From contig DDXB01000015.1 of the NCBI GenBank assembly GCA_002347405.1, forward strand, positions 16,473 to 80,472: a stretch of 64,000 nt of DNA, in the 5' to 3' direction. Under the pieces are notes generated by a model that worked only from the letters and a program-made list of their open reading frames with translations, did not search any database and was not told where the DNA came from. Below are positions 16,938 through 25,739 of this stretch, piece after piece. Both the position numbers and the translations under genes were made by a program. The number at the start of each line of letters is the position of its first letter. The first letter of the stretch is position 1. Source of the DNA: Rhodocyclaceae bacterium UBA2271 (GTDB taxonomy: Bacteria; Pseudomonadota; Gammaproteobacteria; Burkholderiales; Rhodocyclaceae).

Positions 16938-17150
16938 ATGCAAACCCTCTCCATCGAACTACTGAAACCCCACACCCACGCAGGCAAGCGCCTCGCCGTG
17001 GGTGATCGCCTTGATCTAAATGACGCGAGCGCTCGTTGGCTGATCACGCAAGGCACGGCCAAAGCGGCCATCCCCGCCACCGATTCCAAACCCACCCGCC
17101 GTGATGCCACATCCGGTGTTTCCACAACTGCAGCCACCCAAGGAGACTGA
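16938..17150 (+). CDS. Small DUF7210-like tail-region protein
   Basis: A 70-residue protein with ELLKPHTHAGKRLAVGDRLD and SARWLITQGTA, a pattern of small proteins found before the major tail protein in many prophages (DUF7210-like). The C terminus is Thr/Ala-rich and probably disordered. AGGATGA precedes the ATG at 16938. Its role is unknown. Confidence 0.65.
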   Translation: MQTLSIELLKPHTHAGKRLAVGDRLDLNDASARWLITQGTAKAAIPATDSKPTRRDATSGVSTTAATQGD

Positions 17151-17152
17151 AC

Positions 17153-17905
17153 ATGGCTTACTTTTCCGGACAAGGTCGCGTCTACATCGGCGCACGCGAT
17201 GAACTCGGCAACCCAGCAGGACTGACCTTCGTCGGCAACGTGCCCGAACTGAAGGTGTCGCTGTCGGTGGATACCATCGAGCACCAGGAAGCGCAGTCGG
17301 GCCAGCGCCTGACCGACCTGCAACTCATCAAGACCAAGAAGGGCGAGTTCGCCTGCACGCTGGAAGAGCTGATCGCCACCAATCTGGCGTTGGCGCTCTA
17401 CGGCACCACGACCACGATCACCCCTGGTACGGTGACTGGCGAAGCATTGCCCCTCCCGGTCACGCCGGGCAGTCTGTACCCGCTGACCATGCAGAACGTA
17501 TCGGCCGTGCAGATCCAGGACTCGGATGCCACGCCCAAGACGCTCCCGCCCAGCCAATACAGTGTCAATGCCAAGCACGGTTCGCTGGTGGTGCTCGATG
17601 CCACGTCGGGCGGCCCGTACACCGAGCCGTTCACCGTCGACTACGCCTATGGCGCGGCGCAGAGCACGGCGATGTTCACCCAGCCGCTGCCCGAGCGCTG
17701 GATTCGCTTCGAGGGGCTCAACACCGCCGACGGCAACCGCGAGGTGGTGATCGACCTCTACCGCGTGGCCATCAACCCGGCCAAGGAGCTCTCGATCATC
17801 ACGGACGAATTGCTCAAGTTCGAGCTGTCGGGCCAAGTACTGGCGGATCTGACCAAGCCGGTCGGTGGTGATCTCGGTCAGTTCGGCCGTCTGGTGCTGC
17901 TGTGA
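17153..17905 (+). CDS. Major tail tube protein
   Basis: A 250-residue tail tube subunit of lambda gpV-like type. It begins AYFSGQGRVYIGARDELGNP and contains GNVPELKVSLSVDTIEHQEA, an arrangement seen in siphovirus tube proteins. The C-terminal ISIITDELLKFELSGQVLAD-type segment is similar to ELSIITDELLKFELSG in the sequence. It begins two bases after the previous stop and overlaps the chaperone ATG. Confidence 0.88.
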   Translation: MAYFSGQGRVYIGARDELGNPAGLTFVGNVPELKVSLSVDTIEHQEAQSGQRLTDLQLIKTKKGEFACTLEELIATNLALALYGTTTTITPGTVTGEALPLPVTPGSLYPLTMQNVSAVQIQDSDATPKTLPPSQYSVNAKHGSLVVLDATSGGPYTEPFTVDYAYGAAQSTAMFTQPLPERWIRFEGLNTADGNREVVIDLYRVAINPAKELSIITDELLKFELSGQVLADLTKPVGGDLGQFGRLVLL

Positions 17906-18306
17906 TGGACGGCTTCAAGACATTCCCCCCTGAGCCTGTGGTCGTGACGCTGTCCGGTACGGCGCTGGAATTGACGCCGATCCGGCTGGGCGAATTGCCA
18001 CGGTTGCTAGCCGTGGTGCGCCCGCTGGCCGAGGAAATCACCAGCGATCCGGACTGGATGGCGCTGCTGGGACGGCACGGCGATGCCGTGCTGGATTTGC
18101 TGGCGATCACCACCCGGCGTGAACGCGCGTGGATCAACGACCTTCAGCTTGCGGACGCCGTGCAACTGGCCGCAGCCGTGTTCGAGGTCAACGCGGATTT
18201 TTTCGTGGCGCACGTCGTGCCGAGCATTCAGGGCGCAGCCCAGCGACTCGCGCCGACGCTGCGCTCACTGACGAACTCGGGTGGGACGCTGCCGTCGCCC
18301 GCCTGA
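17905..18306 (+). CDS. Tail assembly chaperone, gpG-like
   Basis: A 133-residue tail assembly chaperone expected to coat the tape measure protein during assembly. Features are PIRLGELPRLLAVVRPLAEE, WINDLQLADAVQLAAAVFEV and NADFFVAHVVPSIQG. ATG 17905 overlaps the tube stop; a GTG three bases earlier is less likely. It is followed by an overlapping reading frame in -1 that would supply the T domain. Confidence 0.82.
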   Translation: MDGFKTFPPEPVVVTLSGTALELTPIRLGELPRLLAVVRPLAEEITSDPDWMALLGRHGDAVLDLLAITTRRERAWINDLQLADAVQLAAAVFEVNADFFVAHVVPSIQGAAQRLAPTLRSLTNSGGTLPSPA

Positions 18307-18491
18307 TCCGCGCCGGTCACCGCCTCGGTGACTTGATGGGCTACACGCTCACACAGGCGCAAGCCTTTCTGGACACCGACGGACAGATCGAGCGGCAGCA
18401 ACTGGCCCAACTGCTCGGCATTCATGCCGTGGCAGCGCAGGGCGAGAAACGTGGCATCGAACAACTGCAACGCGATCTTCTGAAGGACTGA
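17905..18491 (+). CDS. Predicted G-T frameshift fusion chaperone
   Basis: Tail phages commonly make a longer GT protein by -1 frameshifting at the end of G. Here the -1 frame stays open past the G stop to 18491. It encodes a natural-looking domain (ELGWDAAVARLIRAGHRLGD, TLTQAQAFLDTDGQIERQQL). A canonical slippery heptamer T TTT TTC, in the correct G frame, lies at 18198-18204. Slipping there would replace the last 33 G residues. A slip nearer 18270 would keep more of G, but no classical heptamer is seen there. Confidence 0.6.
18198..18204 (+). other. Candidate -1 slippery heptamer TTTTTTC
   Basis: Read in the gpG frame as GAT TTT TTC, giving the X XXY YYZ pattern T TTT TTC. It lies 102 bases before the gpG stop, and the -1 frame is open from here through 18491. 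Confidence 0.5.
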
Positions 18492-18494
18492 GCC

Positions 18495-19136
18495 ATGCGT
18501 CTCTCGCTCACCACCACCGGCCTGCTGGACCCGCGCCAGTTGGCGGCGTGGGGTGCGGAGCGGCGTCGTGCCATCCACGCTGCCGTCGCCAAGGGCATGC
18601 AATCGGGCGGGCGTGAAGTGCGTGACGCCGCGCGATCCGAGATGCGCAGCGCATTCACCGTCAAACGCAACAGCTTCATCTCCTCGATGGGCGTGAAGGT
18701 ATTCGACAAGAAGTCGGAGCAACTGCCCGCCTTGCTGGTGGGCAGCAAGATTCCGTGGCTCGGCCTGCACGAAAAAGGCGGCACGGTGAGCGGCAATTTG
18801 CTGATACCGCTGCTGCCCGGGCGCATCGGCCCCAAGCGCTTCAAGGCGGTCATTGACGGCCTGATGCGCACGGGCAATGCCTTCTTCATCGAGAAGAACG
18901 GTCGCGTGCTCCTGATGGCCGAGAACATCAAAGAGAACGCCGGGCAGTTGGGCCGCTTCAAGCGTGCCGAGCGTAGTCGTACCGGGGCCAAGCAGATCAA
19001 GCGTGGCCAGGAGATTCCCATCGCAGTGCTGGTAAAGCGCGTCGATCTCAAACGACGACTGAATCTGGCGGGTGGCGTGCAACGCGCACTACCTGCCTTG
19101 GCGCGGGCGATTCAACAAGAACTGGACAAAGTCTGA
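18495..19136 (+). CDS. DUF6441-like minor tail protein
   Basis: A 213-residue basic protein between the chaperone and the tape measure. The pattern VRDAARSEMRSAFTVKRNSF and WLGLHEKGGTVSG is what I associate with DUF6441 phage proteins, which occupy this slot. The fold may be like gpZ-type tail completion proteins (HK97 gp10-like). The ATG lies three bases after the T-frame stop, and its own stop overlaps the tape measure start. Confidence 0.7.
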   Translation: MRLSLTTTGLLDPRQLAAWGAERRRAIHAAVAKGMQSGGREVRDAARSEMRSAFTVKRNSFISSMGVKVFDKKSEQLPALLVGSKIPWLGLHEKGGTVSGNLLIPLLPGRIGPKRFKAVIDGLMRTGNAFFIEKNGRVLLMAENIKENAGQLGRFKRAERSRTGAKQIKRGQEIPIAVLVKRVDLKRRLNLAGGVQRALPALARAIQQELDKV

Positions 19137-21841
19137 TGGCAAGCAATCGTGCCCAAATCCTGATCAGCGCCGTTGACCAGACCAAGACCGCCTTCGACTC
19201 GATCAAGCGCGGGCTGGGCGGTCTCACCGATACGGCCAAGAGTGTCAACGGTGTGCTGGCCAACCTTGGTGTGGCAGTGTCGGTGGCGGGCCTGACCGCG
19301 ATGGTGAAATCGGCCATCGACACTGGCGACGCGCTGGACGAGATGTCGCAGCGTGTCGGTGTCAGTGTTGAGACCCTTTCGGTATGGAAACCGGCAGCCG
19401 AGCAGTCAGGCGTCTCCGGCGAGTCCTTCGAGAAGGGCCTGCGCAAGCTGTCCACCACTATGCTGGAAGCCGCGACCGGGTCGGAAGATGCCGCTCGCGG
19501 ATTTTCTGCGGTGGGCATCGAGTTCAAGAACCAGGACGGCACCCTGCGTGCCACCGATCAGGTGCTACTGGATCTGGCCGAGCGCTTCAAGGCCATGCCC
19601 GATGGCGCGGAGAAGACTGCGCTGGCCGTGCAACTGTTCGGCAAGTCAGGAGCGGAGCTGATCCCGTTTCTGAATCAGGGGCGCGACGGCATCAACGAGC
19701 TGGCTGCCGAGATGCAGGCGCTCGGCGTGCAGATGAGCAGTGAGACTGCTGCGCAGGCGGGCAATTTCAACGATGCGCTCGACAAGCTGAAGCTGGCCAC
19801 TACCAGCATCGGCAACCAGATCATCGCCTCCTTGCTGCCTGCCCTGAACGACATGGCCGGTGGCATGGTCGAGTCTGCCAAGCAAGGCGGCACATTGCGC
19901 GCGATCCTGGATGGCGTGGTGCTGGTGCTCAAGACCCTGGCGCTCGGTGCCGCCACGGTTGGCAAGGCCTTTGTCGCCTTGGGCGAAGCCATCGGTGCCG
20001 GTGTGGCGGCGGCAGTCGAAGCGCTCAAGGGCAACACCGACGGAGCGAAGGCCATCATTGCCGACCTCAAAGGCAATCTGGTCAACCGGCTGGATGAGTT
20101 GGCGTCCTTCCGTGACAGCCTGTTCGATCCCAAGCCCATTGAGGTCAAGGCTCCCAAGATTCAGGCCGATCTGGAACTGCTGCAGCGCCTGACCAAACCC
20201 AAGGCCGCCAAGCCAGCGCAGGACACAACCGGCGCGCAAACCACGCTGATGAAAGCGCAGCTGGACGCCGAGTTCGCGCTGCTCAAGGACGGACTGGCGC
20301 GACAGCAAACTGCGCTGGATGCTGCACTCGAAGACCGTCTGGTCTCTGTGCGCGACTACTACACGCAGAGGACGGCCATCGAGCAGCGCGAGGTCGATGC
20401 CGAGATTGCCCGAAAGCAGCAGGAATTGGCCCGCAGTCAGCAAGTCGCCACCACGGGCAAATCTGAAAACGACCGCCTGCGCGCCAAGGCTGAAGTGGCC
20501 AAAGCGGAAGCCGACCTCATCACGCTCAACAACCGGCGCACAGACATCGAGCAGGCCAACGCCCGCAAGGCGGCACAAGCCGAGCGGGAACTGGCTGATG
20601 CCTTGGCGCAGGCGCGTGAGGAACTGGCGCAGATCACCGGCACGGCCACAGATGCCGACCGGCAGGCTGCCATTGAGCGCAGCTACCGCGACCTGCGGGC
20701 GCGTCTTGCTGCAGAAAGCGATGCCGACGGCGTGTCGCTCATTGATCGGCTGATCAACGTGAAGGCCGCGCAGGCCAATCTGGAAGCCTTGGAAGCCCAA
20801 TGGCGGCAGGTCACCGAGCGTCTGCGTAATGCGCAGGAAGCTATCCAGACCCAGCAGCAGGCTGGTCTGCTCACCGAAGCGCAGGCCCGTCAGCAGATCG
20901 TGGCATTGCAACAGCAATCAGCCACCGAGATGGAGCGCTTGTTGCCGACCATGCAGCAAGCCGCGCAGGCCATCGGGCCCGATGCGGTGATTCGCGTGCA
21001 GGCGTGGCGCAACGAGCTGGATCGCACCCGGCTTACCGTCGATGAAATGGCCCCGCTGTGGAACCGCATCGGCGAGAACTTTGGTGGTGCGCTCAACGGG
21101 ATGATCACCGGCGCGCAGACCTGGCGCAGTGCCTTGGCCAGCATTTTCCAGCAGGTGGCCGACGCCTTCCTGCAGCAGATCGTGATCCAGCCGTTCCAGC
21201 AGTGGATCGCCATGCAGGCGCGGATGCTGGCGCTCAAGTTGGGTTTCATCCAGCAGGAGCAAACCGTCGATGCGGCGGCCAGCGCCGCCAAGGTCGCGCA
21301 GAAGACCACGGAAACCACTGCCGTGGTGTCGATGGATGCGGCCAAGGCGGGAGCTGGGGCGGCGGCGTCTCAGGCTTCCATTCCCTACGTTGGCCCGGCA
21401 CTCGCGGTGGCCGCGATGGTGGCCATGGTCGCCGCTGTGATGGCGCTCTTGGGTGGCATCAAGAAGTTCGCGGGTGGCGGTTTGGTTTCCGGGCCGGGCA
21501 GCGCCACGTCGGACTCGATACCGGCGCGTCTGTCGGCAGGCGAATACGTCGTGCGGGCGGCCGCTGTGCGCCAGGTCGGTGTGGCCTTCCTCGACTCCCT
21601 CAATGGCTTGTCGGCAGGCCCACGCTTCAAGGGCGGCGAATTGGCCTTCGCGGCAGGTGGCCTTGTGCCAGAAGTGAAAGTGCCGCCCGCGCAGCCGCAG
21701 ATGAATCAGGCGGTGCGCATCGTCAACGCGGTCGATCCGGGTGTGACGCACGACCACCTGCAGTCACCTGCCGGGGAGAAAGTCATCGTCAACATCATCG
21801 GGCGCAATGCACGGGCCATCCGTGCGGCGCTGCAAGGCTGA
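19136..21841 (+). CDS. Tail tape measure protein
   Basis: A 901-residue protein that sets tail length. The N-terminal region (ISAVDQTKTAFDSIKRGLGG, GDALDEMSQRVGVSVETLS) is the tape-measure domain. Long coiled-coil stretches rich in Ala, Gln, Glu and Lys cover about residues 390-620. Hydrophobic segments lie at about 250-290 and 735-775 (PYVGPALAVAAMVAMVAAVM). The Gly-rich C terminus KFAGGGLVSGPGSATSDSIPA is typical of tape measures. At about 0.15 nm per residue the tail would be near 135 nm. Confidence 0.92.
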   Translation: MASNRAQILISAVDQTKTAFDSIKRGLGGLTDTAKSVNGVLANLGVAVSVAGLTAMVKSAIDTGDALDEMSQRVGVSVETLSVWKPAAEQSGVSGESFEKGLRKLSTTMLEAATGSEDAARGFSAVGIEFKNQDGTLRATDQVLLDLAERFKAMPDGAEKTALAVQLFGKSGAELIPFLNQGRDGINELAAEMQALGVQMSSETAAQAGNFNDALDKLKLATTSIGNQIIASLLPALNDMAGGMVESAKQGGTLRAILDGVVLVLKTLALGAATVGKAFVALGEAIGAGVAAAVEALKGNTDGAKAIIADLKGNLVNRLDELASFRDSLFDPKPIEVKAPKIQADLELLQRLTKPKAAKPAQDTTGAQTTLMKAQLDAEFALLKDGLARQQTALDAALEDRLVSVRDYYTQRTAIEQREVDAEIARKQQELARSQQVATTGKSENDRLRAKAEVAKAEADLITLNNRRTDIEQANARKAAQAERELADALAQAREELAQITGTATDADRQAAIERSYRDLRARLAAESDADGVSLIDRLINVKAAQANLEALEAQWRQVTERLRNAQEAIQTQQQAGLLTEAQARQQIVALQQQSATEMERLLPTMQQAAQAIGPDAVIRVQAWRNELDRTRLTVDEMAPLWNRIGENFGGALNGMITGAQTWRSALASIFQQVADAFLQQIVIQPFQQWIAMQARMLALKLGFIQQEQTVDAAASAAKVAQKTTETTAVVSMDAAKAGAGAAASQASIPYVGPALAVAAMVAMVAAVMALLGGIKKFAGGGLVSGPGSATSDSIPARLSAGEYVVRAAAVRQVGVAFLDSLNGLSAGPRFKGGELAFAAGGLVPEVKVPPAQPQMNQAVRIVNAVDPGVTHDHLQSPAGEKVIVNIIGRNARAIRAALQG

Positions 21842-21860
21842 ATTTTCAGGGGAAAGTCCA

Positions 21861-22919
21861 ATGGCACTTCTGTTCATCGACGGTTTCGATCACTACGACC
21901 CGCAGGCCGTGGACAGCTTTGGCGATCCCTGGCTGGCACGCGGCAAGGCGGCGTATCTGTCGCCGCAGGCCACCCGGATCAATGGCCGTCGTCCGTCCTC
22001 CTATGCCCTGCGTTTGCCGGAAGGCTCGGGTGGTGGCTACGTCAAGAACCTCGACGCCACCAAGACCAGCCTGATTGTCGGGGCGGCCATTCGCGTGGTG
22101 CCGTACCAGAACACCTACACCGAGCCCTTGCTGCTCGGCGTGCGCGATGCCAACTCGCAGGTCGCACATTTAGTGAAGATCGGCGAGGACGGTCGGCTCA
22201 AGCTTTACCGCTGGCAGTACGGCTACGACCAGCTGATCTCTGTCTCAGTCGCCAGCGCTCCGGCGCGCGGCTGGCACTACATCGAGCTGCAGGTCACGCA
22301 GGGCACCAGCAACGGCATTTTGTCAGTGCGCATCAACGGCATCCTGGCCATCCAGATGACGGCGCAGAACACCATCCAAGGCGGTGGCCAACTGCTTACG
22401 GCTTTCGTGGGCGCAGTGCCCGGTCAGAATTGTCCGCTCACCATTGACGTCGACGACTTCTACATCGCCGACACCAGCGGCACGATCAACAACACCTTCC
22501 TCGGTGATGTGCGCGTCGATGCCTTGCAGGCACAGGCCGATGGCAGCCTTAACCAGTGGACGTCCAGCCCGGTCGGTACCGCCGCATGGGAAGCCGTCAG
22601 TGACGAGGACGAGGCTACGGCAATCAGTGCGCCCAGCGTGGGGCTGCGCCAGTCCTTCGATGTCGAGCCGCTGCCGGTGATGGCCACGCCCGCCATCTAC
22701 GGCGTGCAACTGACCATGCTGGCCCGCAAGACCGACGCCGGTCTGGGCAAGGTCAAAGGACTCGTGGTCAGTGGTGCTCAAAGCGCCGTCAGTACCGACA
22801 TCATTCTGCAGGAGCAACTGGCGTGGCAGAGCACGCTGTTCGAGCGCAACCCGAACGGCAACGTGCAGTGGACGGAGGCCGCGTTCAATGCCGCTGAGTT
22901 CGGCGTGGAGTCGGCATGA
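21861..22919 (+). CDS. Tail/virion protein with jelly-roll lectin-like fold
   Basis: A 352-residue protein starting LLFIDGFDHYDPQAVDSFGD. The pattern resembles concanavalin-like virion proteins: WHYIELQVTQGTSNGILSVR, then ITIDVDDFYIADTSG-type DDFYIAD. Such proteins sit on the tail or side of the particle and may bind glycans. It lies between tape measure and distal tail proteins. AGGGGAAAG precedes the ATG at 21861. Its stop overlaps the next start (ATGA). Confidence 0.72.
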   Translation: MALLFIDGFDHYDPQAVDSFGDPWLARGKAAYLSPQATRINGRRPSSYALRLPEGSGGGYVKNLDATKTSLIVGAAIRVVPYQNTYTEPLLLGVRDANSQVAHLVKIGEDGRLKLYRWQYGYDQLISVSVASAPARGWHYIELQVTQGTSNGILSVRINGILAIQMTAQNTIQGGGQLLTAFVGAVPGQNCPLTIDVDDFYIADTSGTINNTFLGDVRVDALQAQADGSLNQWTSSPVGTAAWEAVSDEDEATAISAPSVGLRQSFDVEPLPVMATPAIYGVQLTMLARKTDAGLGKVKGLVVSGAQSAVSTDIILQEQLAWQSTLFERNPNGNVQWTEAAFNAAEFGVESA

Positions 22920-24487
22920 CGGATCGCGTCGTCGTTCAAGACATCGCGGAGGTTTCCAGCAAACCAACGCCGGGAAGCGAACTGCCCGCCTTCCAGAGTG
23001 AGGTGCTCTTGCGTGCCACCTTTGGGGCGAGCGCAGCCCGTTTCACGCCGGAAACAGCTGTGGCTCCGCTGCCTCCCAATATGGCGGCCAGCCTGCTGGC
23101 GGAATCCTTGGCGGGCCCCTGGGCACCCATCGATACACCGACCTTTTTGGTCGAAGTGCTGCGCCGAGACACGGCCTCGAGCGCCATCGTCGCCACCGGT
23201 ATGGAAGCCTTTGGCGACCAGCCGTGGCCGGATGCGCAACGCGGTGTGTTTGCCTTCCGCCACGATTGGATGGAGCCCCTCGTGGAACGGCTGGAGTGGC
23301 AGACCAGCGTCACGCGGCTGGCCAGTGGCAACGAATCCCGTCAGGCACGCCGACGCGTTCCTCGGCGCTGGCTCACCTACAAGGTGGGCAATGCTCGTCA
23401 GACCGATGCCCTGGTCGCCGACTGGCTGGCCGATCATCTCGGTCAAATGGCTCTGTGGCCGCTGCCGCAGTACGCGGTTCACCTGACCGATGCCTGCGAA
23501 CGTGGCGCACTGGCGCTCAGCGTGACGGAAGCGGACGGACGACAGTTCGGGCCACTCTCGGCCAATGTGCATCTGACCTACGACGGGGTGCAGGGCTGGC
23601 AGGAAACTGAGAACAATGGCCGCTGGATTTTGATCATCGCCGCCGATGGCTGGCAGATCGCGCAACTTGAGCGTGTGGAAAGCGATCTGCTGTGGCTGGC
23701 GGAGCCCTTGGCACGCGCCGCAGCCGTGGGCAGCACCGTCATACCCTTGGTGTGGGGCAAGGTCATCGACCCGGCGGATCTCACACAGTGGGTGCCGGGT
23801 ATGGTCGGCGGCAACGTTCCCACACAGATCCAGCCTGCACCATTGCCCGACCAGGATGTCCTCGATGACCCATGGCTCGACGAGATACCGGTCTGGCCGG
23901 ATGGCAACTGGCGTGACGATCCGACGGCCGCCGTGCAAGCCACGATCACCCGCCAGGACTTTTCGCCTGCAGATCCGTGGGTGCGCCGGGACGATCCGTG
24001 GTCGACGACGACTTTGCAGCGGCGCTATCTGGCCAGCTCACTCGATGAAATCGAAATCTGGCGGGCGCGGTTGTGGCGCACCCAAGGCCGTCTGGAAGCG
24101 TTCTGGCTGCCCGATGGCTTGGCCCCGATCCTGTGGGTGACCGTCGAAGCCGATCCCGAAGATGGCTTCCTGCGCGTGGATGGCAAAGACATCTCTGCGT
24201 TCTGGCATCGCCCCGCCGCCTGCTTGATCGTGCATCCGGACGCCTACCGGCAGTACGCCCTGACGGCGACCTGCCATCTGGATCATGGCGGTGTGTTGGT
24301 GCTGCGCTCGGGCCTCGACGACTGGGTGCCCGAAGGCAGCCGCGTCATTCGTCTCGTGCGCTGCCGCCTGGATCACGACGCCATCGACTTGTACTGGCAC
24401 AGCCCGACGCTGCTGGAGATCACCCTGACCGCGCGCCAGTTGCCCGAACCACGCGGCAATGACCGTCAAACCTACGAGGGAGAGTAA
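22916..24487 (+). CDS. Large minor tail protein (distal tail region)
   Basis: A 523-residue protein rich in Trp and Asp, with segments such as WMEPLVERLEWQTSVTRLAS and RRVPRRWLTYKVGN near the middle. A C-terminal WRARLWRTQGRLEAFWLPDG segment resembles tail proteins that precede DUF2163/BR0599 proteins in gene-transfer-agent-like and siphoviral tail tips. It overlaps the preceding gene by four bases. Exact role is not known; a distal tail or hub function is inferred from order. Confidence 0.72.
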   Translation: MTDRVVVQDIAEVSSKPTPGSELPAFQSEVLLRATFGASAARFTPETAVAPLPPNMAASLLAESLAGPWAPIDTPTFLVEVLRRDTASSAIVATGMEAFGDQPWPDAQRGVFAFRHDWMEPLVERLEWQTSVTRLASGNESRQARRRVPRRWLTYKVGNARQTDALVADWLADHLGQMALWPLPQYAVHLTDACERGALALSVTEADGRQFGPLSANVHLTYDGVQGWQETENNGRWILIIAADGWQIAQLERVESDLLWLAEPLARAAAVGSTVIPLVWGKVIDPADLTQWVPGMVGGNVPTQIQPAPLPDQDVLDDPWLDEIPVWPDGNWRDDPTAAVQATITRQDFSPADPWVRRDDPWSTTTLQRRYLASSLDEIEIWRARLWRTQGRLEAFWLPDGLAPILWVTVEADPEDGFLRVDGKDISAFWHRPAACLIVHPDAYRQYALTATCHLDHGGVLVLRSGLDDWVPEGSRVIRLVRCRLDHDAIDLYWHSPTLLEITLTARQLPEPRGNDRQTYEGE

Positions 24488-24492
24488 GCACG

Positions 24493-25281
24493 ATGAGCCA
24501 GAACCCATTACTGGAAGTCGAGCTATACGCCTTCGCCAGCAAAAGCGCGCAGTTCTACCTGACGCCGCACGAATTCGACGTCGATCTGGACGGCAATCTG
24601 TACGCAAGCCTGCCCATCGAACGCAACGAACTGACGCTGGGAGCTGAAGCTGCGAAGGCTGGGCTGGATCTGAAACTGCCGCCGAGCTGCGATCTCGTGC
24701 GCCATCTGCTCGCCAACTCGCTGACCGGCGACACCACCTCGATCACCCTGCGTATCGGACGACGAGACACGTGGGGCGACTACTGGTGGATCTCAGGTAC
24801 GCGCTGGATGGGCCGGGTGCTGGGCGTCGAAGTCGCTGACGATGTCGCTCGCGTTCGCTGCGAGTCGGCGCAGGTCAGCCTCAAGCGTATCGGGTTGCGG
24901 CGGCTCTACAGCCGCAAGTGTTCCCACGTTCTGTATTCGGCAGCCTGCGGTGCTTCACCGATTGCTGCCAGCGCCTTCGTGAGCAACAGCTATGGCCGCA
25001 ACGTCGATCTCGATGGCGGCACGCCCGGTAGCGTCAACGGTGGCTTGGCCGGTGGTTGGTTGCAAACCCCGGAAGGAGCCCGCCACATGATCGTCAATGA
25101 CTACGGTGGTGGCGTCGAGTTGCTCTATCCGGTGGCCATTGGGGTCGGCACCGAGGTGCTGCTGACGGTCGGCTGCGACCACAGCACGGCCACGTGCGAG
25201 TCGCGCTTCGGCAACCTCGACAACTACGGCGGCTTTCCCGCCATCCCAAGCAAGAACCCGTTTTCGACCGGCGTGTTCTGA
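24493..25281 (+). CDS. Tail tip protein, BR0599/DUF2163-like
   Basis: A 262-residue tail hub component. The C-terminal half shows the Cys/His-rich signature of this family: YSRKCSHVLYSAACG, then GCDHSTATCESRFGN and YGGFPAIPSKNPF. The four conserved cysteines and histidines suggest metal (iron-sulfur or zinc) binding, as for lambda gpL. It lies directly upstream of the small tip-assembly proteins and the J-like protein, matching L-K-I-J order. Confidence 0.85.
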   Translation: MSQNPLLEVELYAFASKSAQFYLTPHEFDVDLDGNLYASLPIERNELTLGAEAAKAGLDLKLPPSCDLVRHLLANSLTGDTTSITLRIGRRDTWGDYWWISGTRWMGRVLGVEVADDVARVRCESAQVSLKRIGLRRLYSRKCSHVLYSAACGASPIAASAFVSNSYGRNVDLDGGTPGSVNGGLAGGWLQTPEGARHMIVNDYGGGVELLYPVAIGVGTEVLLTVGCDHSTATCESRFGNLDNYGGFPAIPSKNPFSTGVF

Positions 25282-25299
25282 ATCCCTGGAGAAATCGCC

Positions 25300-25527
25300 A
25301 TGTGGTACCTCGTCGTCATCGTGGTGGCGGCGCTGGTTTCGGTCGCGCTCGCCCCGAAACCGCCCGAACCCAAACCGGCGTCCCTGTCCGACGTCGATGT
25401 CCCAACCGCAGAAGAAGGCCGACCGATTCCCGTCGTGTTCGGCACCGTGCTGCTGCGCGGCTCCAACGTCGTCTGGTACGGCGATCTGGAAGCCGATCCG
25501 ATCAAGAAGAAAGGTGGCAAGAAATGA
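25300..25527 (+). CDS. Small membrane-anchored tail assembly protein
   Basis: A 75-residue protein with one N-terminal hydrophobic segment (WYLVVIVVAALVSVALA) followed by Pro-rich sequence and EEGRPIPVVFGTVLLRGSN, a motif also found in tail-tip assembly proteins. It probably helps tip assembly from the membrane (inference from the segment and from the order before J). It is overlapped by the next gene (ATGA). Confidence 0.7.
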   Translation: MWYLVVIVVAALVSVALAPKPPEPKPASLSDVDVPTAEEGRPIPVVFGTVLLRGSNVVWYGDLEADPIKKKGGKK

Positions 25528-25739
25528 CCACGCAGACCGTCATCACCATCGATCACGTGCGCGCCGTAGGCCTGTGCGTGAACGGCACGCGCACATGGTT
25601 TGCGCGTCACGATCTGGACTTCCGCGCCTTTCTGCGGGATGGCTGTGACGCCGACACCCTGCTGGCCACCGGCGATGCAATGGCGCAGCGGGTGGTCGAG
25701 CACGCCCGCAATCAGTCCAGCCAGCGGGAGCACGGCTGA
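25524..25739 (+). CDS. Small tail-region protein of unknown function
   Basis: A 71-residue protein (VITIDHVRAVGLCVNGTRTW, then FRAFLRDGCDADTLLATGDA), resembling small proteins encoded just before J-like tip proteins in related prophages. It overlaps both neighbours by a few bases, so it is made stoichiometrically with them. No enzyme motif is present. Confidence 0.68.
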   Translation: MTTQTVITIDHVRAVGLCVNGTRTWFARHDLDFRAFLRDGCDADTLLATGDAMAQRVVEHARNQSSQREHG

